In this document: positions 1 to 11,529 of the stretch, one piece after another
Numbering within the stretch: position 1 is the first letter of the stretch
Layout: each line of letters starts with the position of its first letter
Source: Nageia nagi
Lineage: Eukaryota > Pinophyta
Assembly (NCBI GenBank): GCA_050084985.1
Contig: JBITNC010000001.1
Span: 142,290,001 to 142,354,000 of the forward strand
DNA: 64,000 nucleotides
Direction of reading: 5' to 3'
Made by a program: the position numbers and the translations under genes
The notes under the pieces: model-generated
What the model was told of the DNA's origin: nothing
The model's input: only the letters and a program-made list of their open reading frames with translations
The model's database searches: none

Positions 1-2690
1 TGATACAAGGCTATAGATAATTCTTAAAGACAAAGGGGTTTATCACACTCCAATTAATGAACTTGAAATTGTCTAGTCAGAATAACATCTTACAAGCTTG
101 AAGAGCAACCAATCTATTAAGGGAATATTGCTCAATGAAAATGACCTAGGTATAATGATTAGTGAAAGAACTAGTAATAACGAGGAGGTAAGTGAGCCTA
201 GTACCATGATCCATGAGGGATTTGAATTGATTTGATTTTCTAGGAGGCCTTAATCTTTGAAAGAATTCTTTGGATACCTAATCTCCAATTTCAAGCAATG
301 AAGTTAGGATTTGATATGAGCACCTTTAGCTTCACACATTTTAATTATTTTGATCTTATGATGAATTTTAGTAGCATGTATTTGAAGAAAAGTATTAAAA
401 GGGCTAAGTCAAGGTGGAATGTCACACTAGAAAGCTCATTTTGCAAGGCTTCAATGAATTCCTAGCCAAGTCCACTCAATGATGGGATTGGAGATGAGAA
501 TACAAAAGGACAGACATGGTGAATGTAATGTAGACTTCATAATATTAGAGAAAGTAAATGTAAAAATGGATTGAATGCATCAATGTCCAAATTACAAAGT
601 GATGAAAATGTATCCCTCTTCCTGAAAGTGAACATTTTGTTATGGAGGGGGAGGTCATCCATCTTCATCAGTTTCTCCAGTATGAATGAGAAGGTAAGAG
701 AGGCAAATTTGTCCCCTTTATTCATTGAGGTCATCCCTTTTTCCATTTTTTAAAACTTGATCAGTGATAAAAGGGTAGAAACCATTGAAGGTAGTAAATT
801 GGGAAAGGATTAGATGATGAATGCATGGTATGTGGGATAAAAAAAAGACCACACATAATGGGATATGTCTTCACTCTCCTCAAGCTCTCACACTACTTTT
901 TCATTCCCAACATAACATACTTGTACTAATTCATTAGAAAATAACATTTTATTCATAATTTATAATTAAATATTAATGATTAATATGTGATTAAGAATAT
1001 TGTAATAGATGAAAATATAAGAATTGTATATTTAGTTGTATGGGTGATATTTTTAATTTATTTTTATTTAAAATATTAAAAGAAAAATAATATTTATTAC
1101 AATTAAATTTATTAAATATTATAAATATGTAATTAGTTTGTATTGTTTTTTTAGAATATTTATTTATTTCTTCATATTTTTATTCATAGTCAATGGGATC
1201 ATGTTTATCAAGTAATATAATATCTTGGTAATGCATAATCAATATTTTTAATTTGATAATATTTGAGATCCAAAAACAAAATAATAATGCATGATATTGT
1301 ATGCAAATAAGTGAAATCTATATTATTTGATGTTCATAATTCTAAAATATAAATCATGTGAGGGGAGTTGGAGAGCCAAGTGGGTATTTGGGTGGGAATC
1401 TTGGGTGAATTTGATGGTAGAGAACCCCAAAGACATGAAATATAATTTCAAGGTATAAATCTAAATGGATGGACTACCATAAAAAAAAATATAAAGCATG
1501 TAGTATATGAAAATTCCAAAGAGAATGTAAAGTATTTAAGAGTTCACATATAGTTAATATTGAAGGTAGTATATATAAAAATAAAAGAGGGCCAAGTGTT
1601 AATTTTATATAATTTTGGATTATGTCCTATATTAAGATTTTCATGTATTCCACGAAATAATATGCATAACCAATTGCTATTCATTCAATTAATACATAGG
1701 CATGTAAGTTTTGTTTATAATGCCTATATTATTGGATCTAGTTCATTAGAATACATTGAATCAATATGCATATATTAGCAATCAATATCATGTAATAAAG
1801 CATACAAATAAATATATGAAATATAATATCAAAAATCCAAGTATTAACCATTCACTAAAGGGAAACTATATTACCCATTTCTATTATTTATCTTGTCCAA
1901 ATATTATAATAAGGTATTTAATTTTCGATTTGACCATCTATTTAAGAAAAAGATCATTCAAAATATTAACTTTGAAGATTGGATCTCTATAGCAAATAAT
2001 ATTCTTAGGCATACCATGGAATCTAACACTTTGATCCAAAAATCACCTTTTCTACTTTACTAGCTATGAATGGTTGTTGAAATATAAGAAAATGTACATG
2101 CTTTTCAAGTATACCCATCACCACAAAAAAAATTTATTTTCTCTTTTAAATTGATAATTTTTAAAGGAATTCCATTCATATTTACTCTCAAAATTTATTT
2201 ATAATCGATACTAGTTACAAAAATAAAGAGCTTTTATTGTTTTTATTTTATTTTTATTTTTATAATAAGGGTAAATTATATTATAAAAAGTATGGTTCAT
2301 AATAAGATTCCAAAACTTGGTTCAAATATATAACATTATGTTTCCATTAGATCAAAGTATTTCATTAACCTAACCTACTAGTACCCAACCATAACTTGAT
2401 GGTAGCCAAAAACTAGCCCAAAGCTCCAATATATAATATTCCACTCATAGCTTTATCATAGCTCAAGTAAAACTTGATAAAAGTTTTATCATATCCTTAA
2501 GACCTATTAATAGGGACTAGAAGGTGCCCATGTGCATCTAACATATGCTAAAATCCATTTGTAATTTCTTTTGCTATATTCATGTCCATTAGTTCTTGTT
2601 GGGATGATCTTCTCACATAATTTTGATCCACATTTTTTATCTTTCTAAATTGGTTGTGCTGTCTTAATATAATATCTTCTTTCAAATATT
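1..2690. other. AT-rich intergenic DNA, no gene seen
   Basis: I find no convincing coding region, RNA gene or repeat boundary here. The stretch is AT-rich, with only short chance reading frames and homopolymer tracts. It may be very old transposon debris, but nothing in it is recognisable to me. Confidence 0.5.
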
Positions 2691-3600
2691 TTGCACCTTA
2701 TAGAGTTCTTGCTCCCTATCTTGCTTCATTCACCTGGCTTTTTCTTTTAAGGACCATAGTTTCTAATATTTCATCCATTTGTATTTCTATTGATTCATTA
2801 TCATTTGGATATTTTCCAACTTCATCCTTGCTACTATCAACTTGTGCTTCTTGCACATCATTTCCTTCAAATATACTTAGTGCATTATAACAATTTCTAC
2901 TTTTGAATTTTACCATTTTATGTTTTTAGTTTCTCCTAGATGACTATTTTTGTGCATTAGACTAATAATGTCTTCTATTATTCTATCATTGAACTAGCCT
3001 CCATGCCTTCTTATCTTTTTCTTCTTTTTTTTTTATTTCTTTCTTTTTTCTTAGGTAATCTCTACAAAATGATCAAATTGACTGCATATATTACATTGAA
3101 TAGGGAGGATTTCATATACTATTTTTTGGTCCAAGTTTGTCCATCTTCATTAATAAAAATACTCTTTCTTAGTTCCTTAGTTATGTCAATGTTAATACAA
3201 AAAATGACCATCATTCATTCTACTTTGAGATCTTGTTGCCTTCTCAATTGATACCAATGAACCAATCTTATTTTTTCTTTTGATAATGATACTTGCATTT
3301 TAAAATTCTATTGGCAAGTTTGGAATGCTAATCCAAGTGAGGATCAAATCAATGGTTTTTTAGTCTTTGGTATAAATCCCATATGCCATTATTTGATAAC
3401 CAAACCTTTTCTACAAAGGAACCATGTCCCTAAGTCTAGGACCTTTTCTTTATCTTCTTCACACTTGAAATTGAAGAGAAAATATTCTCTTTGCAGCAAC
3501 ACTAGAACTACTCGCTCCTTTATTTTCCTTTTTCTTATAAAATAAATCTTCAAATTGTGTCTAAATCTCAAGATCAACCTTTTTCTCCTCCTCAATTTCT
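2690..3600 (-). pseudogene. LINE retrotransposon ORF1 relic (DUF4283 plus zinc-knuckle region)
   Basis: Read on the minus strand, the block at 3389-3595 has the shape of the DUF4283 domain found at the start of plant LINE ORF1 proteins. It contains EEDKEKVLDLGTWFLCRKGL, followed in another frame by a piece resembling the usual 'valine-rich, leucine-proline' linker around 3300-3390. Around 3050-3130 the frame weakly resembles the CCHC knuckle and lysine-rich tail of that family. A further open piece lies at 2716-2916. ORF1 of plant L1-type LINEs is an RNA-binding, gag-like protein. The relic has several frameshifts and stops and no endonuclease or reverse transcriptase nearby, so it is a dead 5' fragment. 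It runs up to the assembly gap, so more of it may be hidden there. I am fairly sure of the DUF4283 part and less sure of the rest. Confidence 0.5.
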
Positions 3601-3636
3601 AGTTGATCCCTAATATTAATGTTAACCTACTTGTGC

Positions 3637-3736
3637 NNNNNNNNNNNNNNNNNNNNNNNNNNNNNNNNNNNNNNNNNNNNNNNNNNNNNNNNNNNNNNNN
3701 NNNNNNNNNNNNNNNNNNNNNNNNNNNNNNNNNNNN
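3637..3736. other. Assembly gap of 100 N
   Basis: Exactly 100 consecutive N bases. A round 100 usually marks a scaffold join of unknown true length, so continuity across this point is not proven by the sequence. Confidence 0.97.
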
Positions 3737-3879
3737 ATACCAAAAAATGATGCAAATAATGAAAATAAATACACACCAAAATTATTTTATTTCTTTCATG
3801 GCTTGTCAAGGGTTTTTGCAATTTCTACCATTGCAGCATTTTTGAGAGAATTGTAAAATATTGAACCTCAAAAATAGTT

Positions 3880-4520
3880 GAAATCATGTTAGTAAAGCAA
3901 TATACTTATAATCAATATGTAAAATTATATTTTTCAAACATAAACATATTACCATTTTAATCTTTAAGGAACTCTCCATTTGGTATCATAAAAGTTTAAA
4001 GATTTCTAGAGCCTTGAGTTGACATGAACCCAAATTGTTGATTCATTGACTTTGCACATACATATATTGCATGGATCACATCATAATATGCTTCAAAATA
4101 TAAATTATGATAATTTTTCATTATTTATTAATAAATTAACTAATTATAAATAATTACCTATAGTAGCAATGCCTTATTTCTATGGTGTGGTAATAGTACC
4201 ACCTACTCCTCCAGCCTTGTCACCTCCAAACATTGATATCAACTCATCATGGCCAAACATACATTTAGAAAATTCCATAACCTCCTTTAAATTCTTTATT
4301 TATTCAATAAATTAAATAAATAAGTGATTACATGTCCTAATTAATGAAATATATATAGTATAATTGGAAACTGCATTGGTATTACATAATACATATGGAT
4401 ACTTACAAGTGCTTTTTTTTCTTTTGTAATTGTTTCTTTCTCTTTTTCTACATCCTTTTATTTTGACATCTTTACCTTATCTTTATCTTTATCACCTTTC
4501 TTTTTGTGCCCCATATGTGG
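3880..4520 (-). pseudogene. Exon-like pieces of an unidentified, decayed gene
   Basis: On the minus strand there is a lysine-rich open piece (about 4510-4407) followed by a consensus-like donor GTAAGT at 4406. An open stretch at 4293-4158 is preceded by an AG and followed by a GTAATT donor at 4157. Its peptide includes ELISMFGGDKAGGVGG, followed by an in-frame stop. A third piece (about 4085-3960) reads AIYVCAKSMNQQFGFMSTQG and also meets a stop. The order, strand and splice-like borders suggest remains of an intron-containing gene or a transposon gene. I do not recognise the family. Stops in every piece argue against a working gene, and chance cannot be excluded. Confidence 0.22.
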
Positions 4521-4529
4521 TCAATGGTA

Positions 4530-5550
4530 ATCACTAGAAGAAAGTAAACAAAAGTTTAGTAGTGATGTTAATATTATAGAATGAAAAATACATATCTAAT
4601 TGCATTCTACTATAATACATCAAACTAATGAGGTATACAATACCAAAGATGATAAATTAATATCCTACAAATATATGGTCAAGATGCTTCTCGATCATTT
4701 CAATGCATATCACATATAAAACATTCTAATAAATTGTAATAGATATGTAAATGTCATGATTAATGCAACTTCTAACAATAACAATGACATTATAAAGGTG
4801 CTAGTCTAACAACAACAATGACATTCACTTATTATAGTTTTGGGATAGGATTATTTTGTTCCAAATATGATCTATTATGGTAAAATCCTAAAAATTAATT
4901 GTAAAAAGTTCAAGGATTCCTTCAAAAACATTTCTATAACTTGATAAAAATTAATAGTAGTATTCACTTCAAATTTTAAAAGAGCACTTCGTTTTAGCTA
5001 TATCAATCATAGTTAGTAAAATACATAAGACTTATATTTTAAAATATAATATAAGATAAAGCACAATATTTTTATCTATTTTTGTTTTGTGAGATTGTTG
5101 GTTGAAGTATCACTAGTTATTAAAGATAAGCATTTATATATTCGAGGAAGTAAGTAGAAAGTTGAAGCTTGCAACATATTGAAGAAAGTTAAGGAAAATA
5201 TTTTATAAATAATTATTTGTAATTTTGTGAATAAAAAAAAATTTTCTCTAATTTTTCAACTTTGATAAATATTCCATATTACTCTATTTATTATATGGAT
5301 TATATCTATTTTTTTAAATTCTTTTACATAAGTTTAAATACTAAAAAAATAAAATATTACAATTTTTTATGAGTTTTTAATTGATATAATCTTATAAAAA
5401 TAATATTAGAAAAATAATAATAGTAATAGAAATAACAATGAGGTATGATTGGAATGCGATTGAGGGCACAATGAGAAGGGTTTAAGTTGCATTAGGGTAG
5501 TACTTCTATTAAAGGACGAATGAAATGAAAAAATTCTTGGCCAAGTTTAG
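4530..5550. other. AT-rich DNA without recognisable genes
   Basis: No supported gene. There is a short imperfect direct repeat around 4770-4825 (the words acaatgacatt and aacaacaatgacatt). Otherwise only AT-rich low-complexity sequence. Confidence 0.45.
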
Positions 5551-6538
5551 AGGATGGATGAAAACAAATATTGATACAAGAACATTTGATATCAATAAAG
5601 GTGTAGGAAAATATCCATGTATCACATAAGAGTTGTAAGGTACATGGTAATTCATTTACCATTGATCCAAACTAGAAAGCACACAACTAGCTTAAACATT
5701 AGACTATGCAACTAGAGAGGGTGATTAGGGGCTATATATATGTGTGATCAGATGCTAGGAGTTCCACTAAAGTTGAAAATATATCACCTAACACATAACA
5801 TGCTATCTTTTGTGAAAGCAATAAGGGACCTTCTAGCAGTAAAAGTAGGTAAATAAAGGTATAAGCTATAAAAAACTTACAAGATGTAAGGAAAATGACG
5901 GAAAAAGAAGCCAAGCATATGAATAATAATGTATTTTTTTCCCAACCATACATGATCCTAGTCATGGGGATATAAACATAATTAATTGTAGGTGATATCA
6001 TGTACAAGTTTAATCATGTATTGATATACAAATTTGTGGGGTACTTAGAAGATGGATAACAACAAATATTGATACAAGAAATGTGATAGCAATCAAGGAG
6101 TAAGAAAATATCCATGCATCACATAAGAGTTATAAGGTACATGCTAATTAATTTACCATTGACCCAATCTAGAAATCATACAACTAGCTTGAACATTAGA
6201 CTATCCAACTAGAGAGGGTGATTAGGGGCTATATATATGTGTGTGTGATCACATGCTAGAAGTTCCACTAAAGTTGAAAATGTATCACCTAACATGCAAT
6301 CTTTTGTGAAAGAAATAAAGGACCTTTTGGTAGTAAAAGTAGGTAAATAAATACATAAGCTAGAAAAATCATACAAGATTTAAGGAAAATGAAGGAAAAA
6401 GAAGCAAAGCATATGAACCATAATGTATGTTTTCCATAACCATACATGATCCTAGTCATAGGGATAGAAAAGTAATTAATTGTAGATGATATCATGTACA
6501 CATTTAATCATACCTTGATATACAAATTTGTGGGGTTA
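5551..6538. repeat. Tandem duplication, two diverged copies of about 490 bp
   Basis: Copy 1 runs from about 5551 to 6049 and copy 2 from about 6050 to 6538, offset by about 498 bp. Shared landmarks include caaatattgatacaag, ccatg(t/c)atcacataagagtt, gagagggtgattaggggcta and the closing gatatacaaatttgtgggg. On the minus strand each copy keeps a matching small open frame (91 and 70 codons, at 5732-6007 and 6289-6501). Their predicted peptides share the start MYMIS.TINY and IPMTRIMYG. I do not recognise that peptide and it may be a by-product of the duplication. No terminal repeats or target duplications are evident. Confidence 0.8.
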
Positions 6539-6689
6539 ATATTTTCCCATCTATTGATGTATACTTGAGCTACAAAACATTCTTAACTACAAGCATAAGT
6601 AGATGATCTACTCCTATGGTATTGATACTTTTTAGTGAAAATAATATTTATATAAAATAGGAACAAGGGATTTGAAGGGGAATCTTATA

Positions 6690-6975
6690 ACATAGGTCCT
6701 ATAGTTTATTCATGCAACCATGGAGGTCGATGTCTAGACCTAAATTGGACTATTTATAGCTCTAATTTATAGAATAATTTTTCCCTCCTAGTAGAAATTT
6801 GGACTATTATAATAGATATGAAAATTCCATGCTTAATGTAGATGTCATATGATATTCTATTAGGAAGACCATGGATACATGCTATAAGAGTAATTACCTC
6901 AATATTTCTTAAGTTTTTAAAATTTGAATATTATGGTAAATTGTATAAGATTGAAGCTGAAAAAAATCCTTATTA
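6690..6975 (+). pseudogene. Ty3/gypsy-type protease region relic
   Basis: The plus-strand frame around 6840-6930 contains YDILLGRPWIHAIRVITSIF, followed by KFEYYGKLYKI. This is the typical second half of the retroviral-like aspartic protease of plant Ty3/gypsy elements, where a YDLLLGRPW box precedes a 'lysine-phenylalanine' strand. Stops lie just upstream, and no reverse transcriptase is recognisable downstream before the AT-rich repeats begin at 6985. It is therefore an isolated fragment of a dead element whose lineage cannot be assigned further. Confidence 0.55.
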
Positions 6976-6984
6976 TTTGTACTA

Positions 6985-7145
6985 TAATGTTGATAAACTT
7001 AATAAATTTACTATATAAAAAATAAATTTACTATATTATGTAAATTTACTATATTAAATTTATGATATAAATTTACTATATTATATAATGTTGATAAACT
7101 TACTAAATTTACTATATAAAAAATTATATTAAGTTTACTAAATTA
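6985..7145. repeat. AT-rich short tandem repeat (aaatttactata words)
   Basis: The words aaatttactatat and ttgataaacttactaaattt recur several times with irregular spacing. It looks like local slippage-driven duplication. Confidence 0.55.
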
Positions 7146-7149
7146 ATGC

Positions 7150-7790
7150 TAAATTTTGTCTTATATAATTTAGTATATGAAGCAAGTTTTTTGAAATAAT
7201 GAGTTTAAGAAGCAACATTTTGGAGCATAAGAAGAGTTTTAAAAATTGGGAGCAAAAAATAAGTTTTTGAAGAAAAAGGATTAGTTACAGAGTTGAGCAT
7301 ATCATAGGTATGTCTCTATTTTTATCAAAATTTCATTTTATGGTGCAATGTAAAGAATTTATTTCAATTTTTTGGTCCATTTTTTATTTTATGGTGCATT
7401 GTTGAGAAGGAATGATCTTAGTTTCTGATTTCATGGTGCATTGTTGATAAATTCATCTAAAAATTTATGGGGAATTCAAAAAATCATAGCATATGGATAT
7501 AATTTCCAATTTTTGGATGTATTGCTAATAATTTCTAGTAAAAATTTATGAAGAATTCAAAAACCCTTACCCTAGTGTAAATTCATGGGGAATTGGAACA
7601 TGCAAGTAAAAGCTTACATACCTTGTGAAAATTAGGAATAATGGATAGGAGTTTGTAAGAAACCCTTTCTCCTCCCATAAAAATGAAAAATCCTATGAGT
7701 AAACATGCCAAAAAAATAAAAAATAAAAAAATGTTAAAATCAAGTGAAATGAGTTATAAATCAAGTTAGATTTAAATGAAATTAGCTAGT
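7150..7790. other. AT-rich DNA without recognisable genes
   Basis: No supported gene. Repeated short phrases such as tttatggtgcattgttga and gggaattcaaaaa occur two or three times each, suggesting small local duplications. Confidence 0.4.
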
Positions 7791-8015
7791 TCACCACTTA
7801 ATTGGTGCTCTCCCATTGGAAACTCAAATTTGTATCCCCTCTGATAAGAAATGAGTTTGATGAAAGTGATAGGAAATCCCCCTTTTTTATTTATTGCATT
7901 GTTAGTGTAATTTGATGCAAAAATGGATGCAAATTTGCATCCCATATTGCATCAAAATTTGGGTTCAAACATGCTTATTTAAAAAAAACAAATTAAGTTA
8001 AAATCATTATCATTC

Positions 8016-8745
8016 AAGATAGAGGTTAGGGTTTCAGTTAGTAATTAGGAATTGGGTTAGGGTTAGAAATTAGGATTTAGGTTAGGATTAGAAGTTAAGG
8101 TTGTTGTTAAGGTTAGCAATTAGGGTTTGGATTAGGCTTAGTAGTTATGATTACAATTAGGGTTAGGGTTAGTAGTTAAGGTACTTAGTGATTAGGGTTA
8201 AGGTTAGGGTTAGTAGTTAGGGTTAGTAGTTAAGATTATAGTTAAGGTTAGGGTTAGTAGTTAAGGTACTTAGTTTTTAGGGTTAGGGTTAGTGTTAGTA
8301 GTGGTTAGCATTTGGATTAGGATTAGTAGTAGTTAGGGTTAAAGATTAGCGGTTAGGATTTGGGTTAGGGTTAGAGTTAGAGGTTAGAAGTTAGGGTTTT
8401 GGTTGGTAGTTAGGGTTTGGGTTAAAGTTAGTAGTTAGGGTACTTAATGGTTAGGGTTAGGGTTATTATTTAGCATACTTAGTGGTTAGGGTTAGGGTTA
8501 TTAGTTAGGGTACTTAATGGTAAGGGTTAGTAGTTAGGGTACTTACTGGTTAGGGTTAGGGTTAGTGTTAGTAGTGGTTAGAGTTTAGGTTAGGATTAGT
8601 GTTAGTAGTGGTTAGTATTTGGGTTAGGGTTAGAGGTTATACATGGTTAATGGTTAGGAGTTAGGGTTATGGTTAGTGCATGTTAGGGTTAGGATTAGGG
8701 TTAGTGGTTAGGGTTGGTGGTTAAGGGTTAGTGGTTAGGTTGGTG
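8016..8745 (+). repeat. Degenerate TTAGGG-like (telomere-type hexamer) array
   Basis: About 700 bp is made of GGGTTA units with frequent variants (gttagtagttaggg, ttagggtacttaatgg). Longer mixed periods also recur, such as tagttagggtacttagtgg. The G-rich strand is the plus strand. The common plant telomere repeat is the heptamer TTTAGGG, while here the hexamer spacing dominates. The array is internal and imperfect, so it is an interstitial minisatellite rather than a chromosome end. Confidence 0.85.
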
Positions 8746-10135
8746 ATTTCCATATTTTAGGAATATTTTTATCTTTCCAAATACTCATGAGATCTTGGTT
8801 TAATATATTTTTATCAATAATGAATGGGGCTCTTCATGAAATGGATAACTCAATCTCTCAAAGTGGATGAGGCCTAAAAAATTTTGAAACACCATTACAT
8901 CTCCTCTGGCCTACTCGATAGGTCCAATATTTGTAAAAGCATGAATTTTCCATTTATTTTGATATTTCTTATTCTTATCAAAATTCTTATACCACTTATT
9001 ATTCATAGTATTTAGAAATATTATAATCCATCAAACCATGGATTAAGTGGGATGGTCATAATCATATTGGAAAAGGTTTTTTCATCAACCAATATTACAT
9101 TTAGTATTTATCCCTTATGATCATAATTTGGGGCTAAAATTTAGGAGAGATTTCATGGATACATAAAAATTAGAATATCTTTAGAAAAGGAATTCACTTT
9201 CTATCTAAACTCATTTGTTGATAAACCACTTGGAATGTCTTAATTATGATAAACTTTGTATCAATTTCAAACATACCAAGATAAATAAGGAGTCTTTTAA
9301 GGATCTAAAAGAAAATTTCCTTATTCAATTACAATAAAAGATGCATATTTTATTCTAAAAATGATAACAAAATGATTGGAAATGGTAACCTAATTCATAG
9401 TTATAAGCCTAAGTTTAGTGATTAGTGGCTCTCTTCCTACCTCTTTATGATGTATATATACTTTTAATAAGTTTTGGCTTCTCCATTCACCTAATTAAAA
9501 TGAGGAGTTACTTTTTTAAACTTTATGGGCACCCTACCAAGTAGGCTAGATAAGACTCTTTTACATGAAGCATTTTGAAGACACTTTTACATGATCATTT
9601 TATTCTAAGGTTTCCAAATAAGCACATAATTGAAGAACTTATAGATCATTGATTCTCTCTACCCATAATGATAACTCCTAAAAGAATTTTTGTATACCTT
9701 TGTAGCATGTCAAAAATATTAGGTTGAATGGATTTGGATAATCCTTTTCTCTCTCTAATTCTTCACTTAAGGTTCCCATGGTGACACATTCTATTAGGAT
9801 ACTTCGTTCCTACCCCACTATATACTAATTCAAAGTCTAGCACTATTTTAATTGGGGATACTAGTCATGATATGAAAATTTAATTTTTTTATTTTCTTTC
9901 AAGCTACTCCTAGTAAATTTGACTATCTAGATATAATGAGATTTTATTGATATTTTATTACAAACTAAAAAGGCAATTATTGAGGTCACCCATTTAAGGG
10001 TATATATTAATTGGGCCCATATTGCATATGGTTGATGATGTGTCCTCTATTGTGTAGAATGTATATCATCATTTTATATTTGTAGTTGAAAATTTTTTAC
10101 TTCTTTAATAATTCTAATTCTAAAAGTAAAGACTT
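8746..10135. other. No recognisable gene; presumed CACTA interior
   Basis: AT-rich sequence of moderate complexity. I could not match any frame to a known protein. It sits between the hexamer array and the repeat-containing PR/SET-like relic, so it is probably non-coding transposon interior or badly decayed coding DNA. Confidence 0.35.
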
Positions 10136-10251
10136 TTGTATGTGTGTTTTTTATTTGGTCTAAGATTGAAATATATATGTATTATTACTATTAATGAACT
10201 AATCTCTTTTTTTCTTTTCATTGTTAAACAAGTTAATGACTTGGCTTATAT

Positions 10252-11142
10252 CATGCCACCAAGGCATGGGATGAGTGATGTGTTATTATATTTAGATATT
10301 TTAGGTGCCACTACCTTAACATCAAAGATTTGTTAGGAGTGATGTGTCATCTAATTCATATGAGTTTACTACACCATTTACTAGGAGGTTGAGGAGTGAT
10401 GTGTCATCTAGTACAGAGGAGTTGCCTCTAGTAGGTATTAGGAGGTTGAGGAGTGATGTGTCATTTGATTTAGAAGATTTTCTTATACCAATTATTAGGA
10501 GGCAAAGGAGTGAGGCATAATCTAATTCAAAGCTTGATATATTTCCTATAGGTCCTATGAGGAGGAGTGAAGCACATGCCACAATAGCTACAACTTAAAT
10601 ATCAACATACATATCATCATGAGGCATATAGTGCATTGTCATTTAAAATACCTTTTATAAAGGCTTATGAGATCTTTCCTTATTATGGTCATCGATACAT
10701 AATCAAACCATTTGAAAAGTGACCTAGATATGGTTTGTTTATACATATTACTATGCTTGTTACTCTAGTTTCTGAGATAGAACCATTGATACCATTTTCT
10801 GGGCTAGTTTACATAGTAGCATATTGGAAATAATTAACATCATATATGTGCAGTATATCCACATATGTATTATATGCAAATGATTTTGAGATTCCACATT
10901 TGAAGTGTTCAAAACTTTTATATATTAATGGTCAACAAAAAATATGAGGAAACATAACTAGATACATAAATAGTTTTATAGGAGAAGAATGGGCACAAAA
11001 TTATGAATTTCACCAACATACTAATGATATAGTTGTTCCTATTAAAACTCTTAATGTTGGTGATGAGCTACTAGTTTACTACAATTATAAGATACCTACT
11101 CCAAGACATAAGGCACAAAGTTTGGAATTAGGAGGTGATTAA
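10252..11142 (+). pseudogene. PR/SET-like domain gene relic with N-terminal 19-residue repeats
   Basis: The N-terminal part starts near ATG 10252 and contains tandem 19-codon repeats (10335-10562, pattern RSDVSS...RRL). From 10621 to the stop at 11140-11142 a single frame, with three in-frame stops, reads like a SET domain. PRYGLFI is followed by SEIEPLIPFSGLVY, then YINGQQKI, GNITRYINSF, EEWAQNYEFHQH and DELLVYYNY (11062-11088). SET domains are lysine methyltransferase folds with a glycine-rich start, an R-(Y/F)-(I/V)-N box and a GEEL.V.Y end. The EE..QN form in place of NHSC.PN is closer to animal PRDM PR/SET domains than to usual plant SET domains. The relic lies 0.4 kb upstream of the Tnp2 relic on the same strand, so it may be a transposon passenger gene. 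A frameshift separates the repeats from the SET part. The domain call rests on reading by eye. Confidence 0.5.
10335..10562 (+). repeat. 57-bp tandem repeat, in frame
   Basis: Three exact-length 57-bp units start at 10335, 10392 and 10449, each beginning AGGAGTGATGTGTCAT. A fourth, diverged copy of about 60 bp starts at 10506. Read in frame, each unit gives R-S-D-V-S at the start and (I/T)-R-R-(L/Q) at the end. Keeping a period divisible by three suggests the repeat arose while the region was coding. Confidence 0.8.
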
Positions 11143-11189
11143 AATGTAATAATTCATCTAGGACCAAAGCCTAAAAATAAAAATAAAAA

Positions 11190-11335
11190 TTAATATATTA
11201 TTGATGTGTATGAATGGATGTATCAATTTGTATGTATGGATCATGTGTATGTTTGGATTTATTAATTTGTTATATGTATGGATGTATCAAATTATATGTA
11301 TGGATTGATCATGTGTATCAATGGATGTATCAAAT
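11190..11335. repeat. ATGTATGGATGTATCAA short tandem repeats
   Basis: The phrases tgtatggatgtatcaa and atgtatggat(c/tg)atgtgtat recur at least five times with variable spacing between the PR/SET-like relic and the transposase relic. Confidence 0.6.
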
Positions 11336-11529
11336 TACTTTGCACTTGTTACATTTATTATTTTTATTTTGAATTAATGGTTTGTTACAAGTGATTTAAT
11401 AGGAAACAAATAGTCATCATGAGCATTCAAGAATGATAATTGTTACACCAATATTACATCAAAATAATGTAAGTAGGATAGATAAGAAGATACTACAAAA
11501 AGCATGGACCCTTGAATAATATACATAAT

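Noticed and set aside
7795-7805. CACTTAATTGG as the left tip of the CACTA element
   Set aside because: It matches the right terminus only over CACT, and the flanking 3 bases (CAC) do not match the TAA after the right end. Kept only as a possible border.
10322-10582. Minus-strand 86-codon frame with LDDTSLLNLL repeats
   Set aside because: It is the antisense of the 57-bp in-frame repeat. The plus strand joins to the SET-like frame and transposase, so that strand is preferred.
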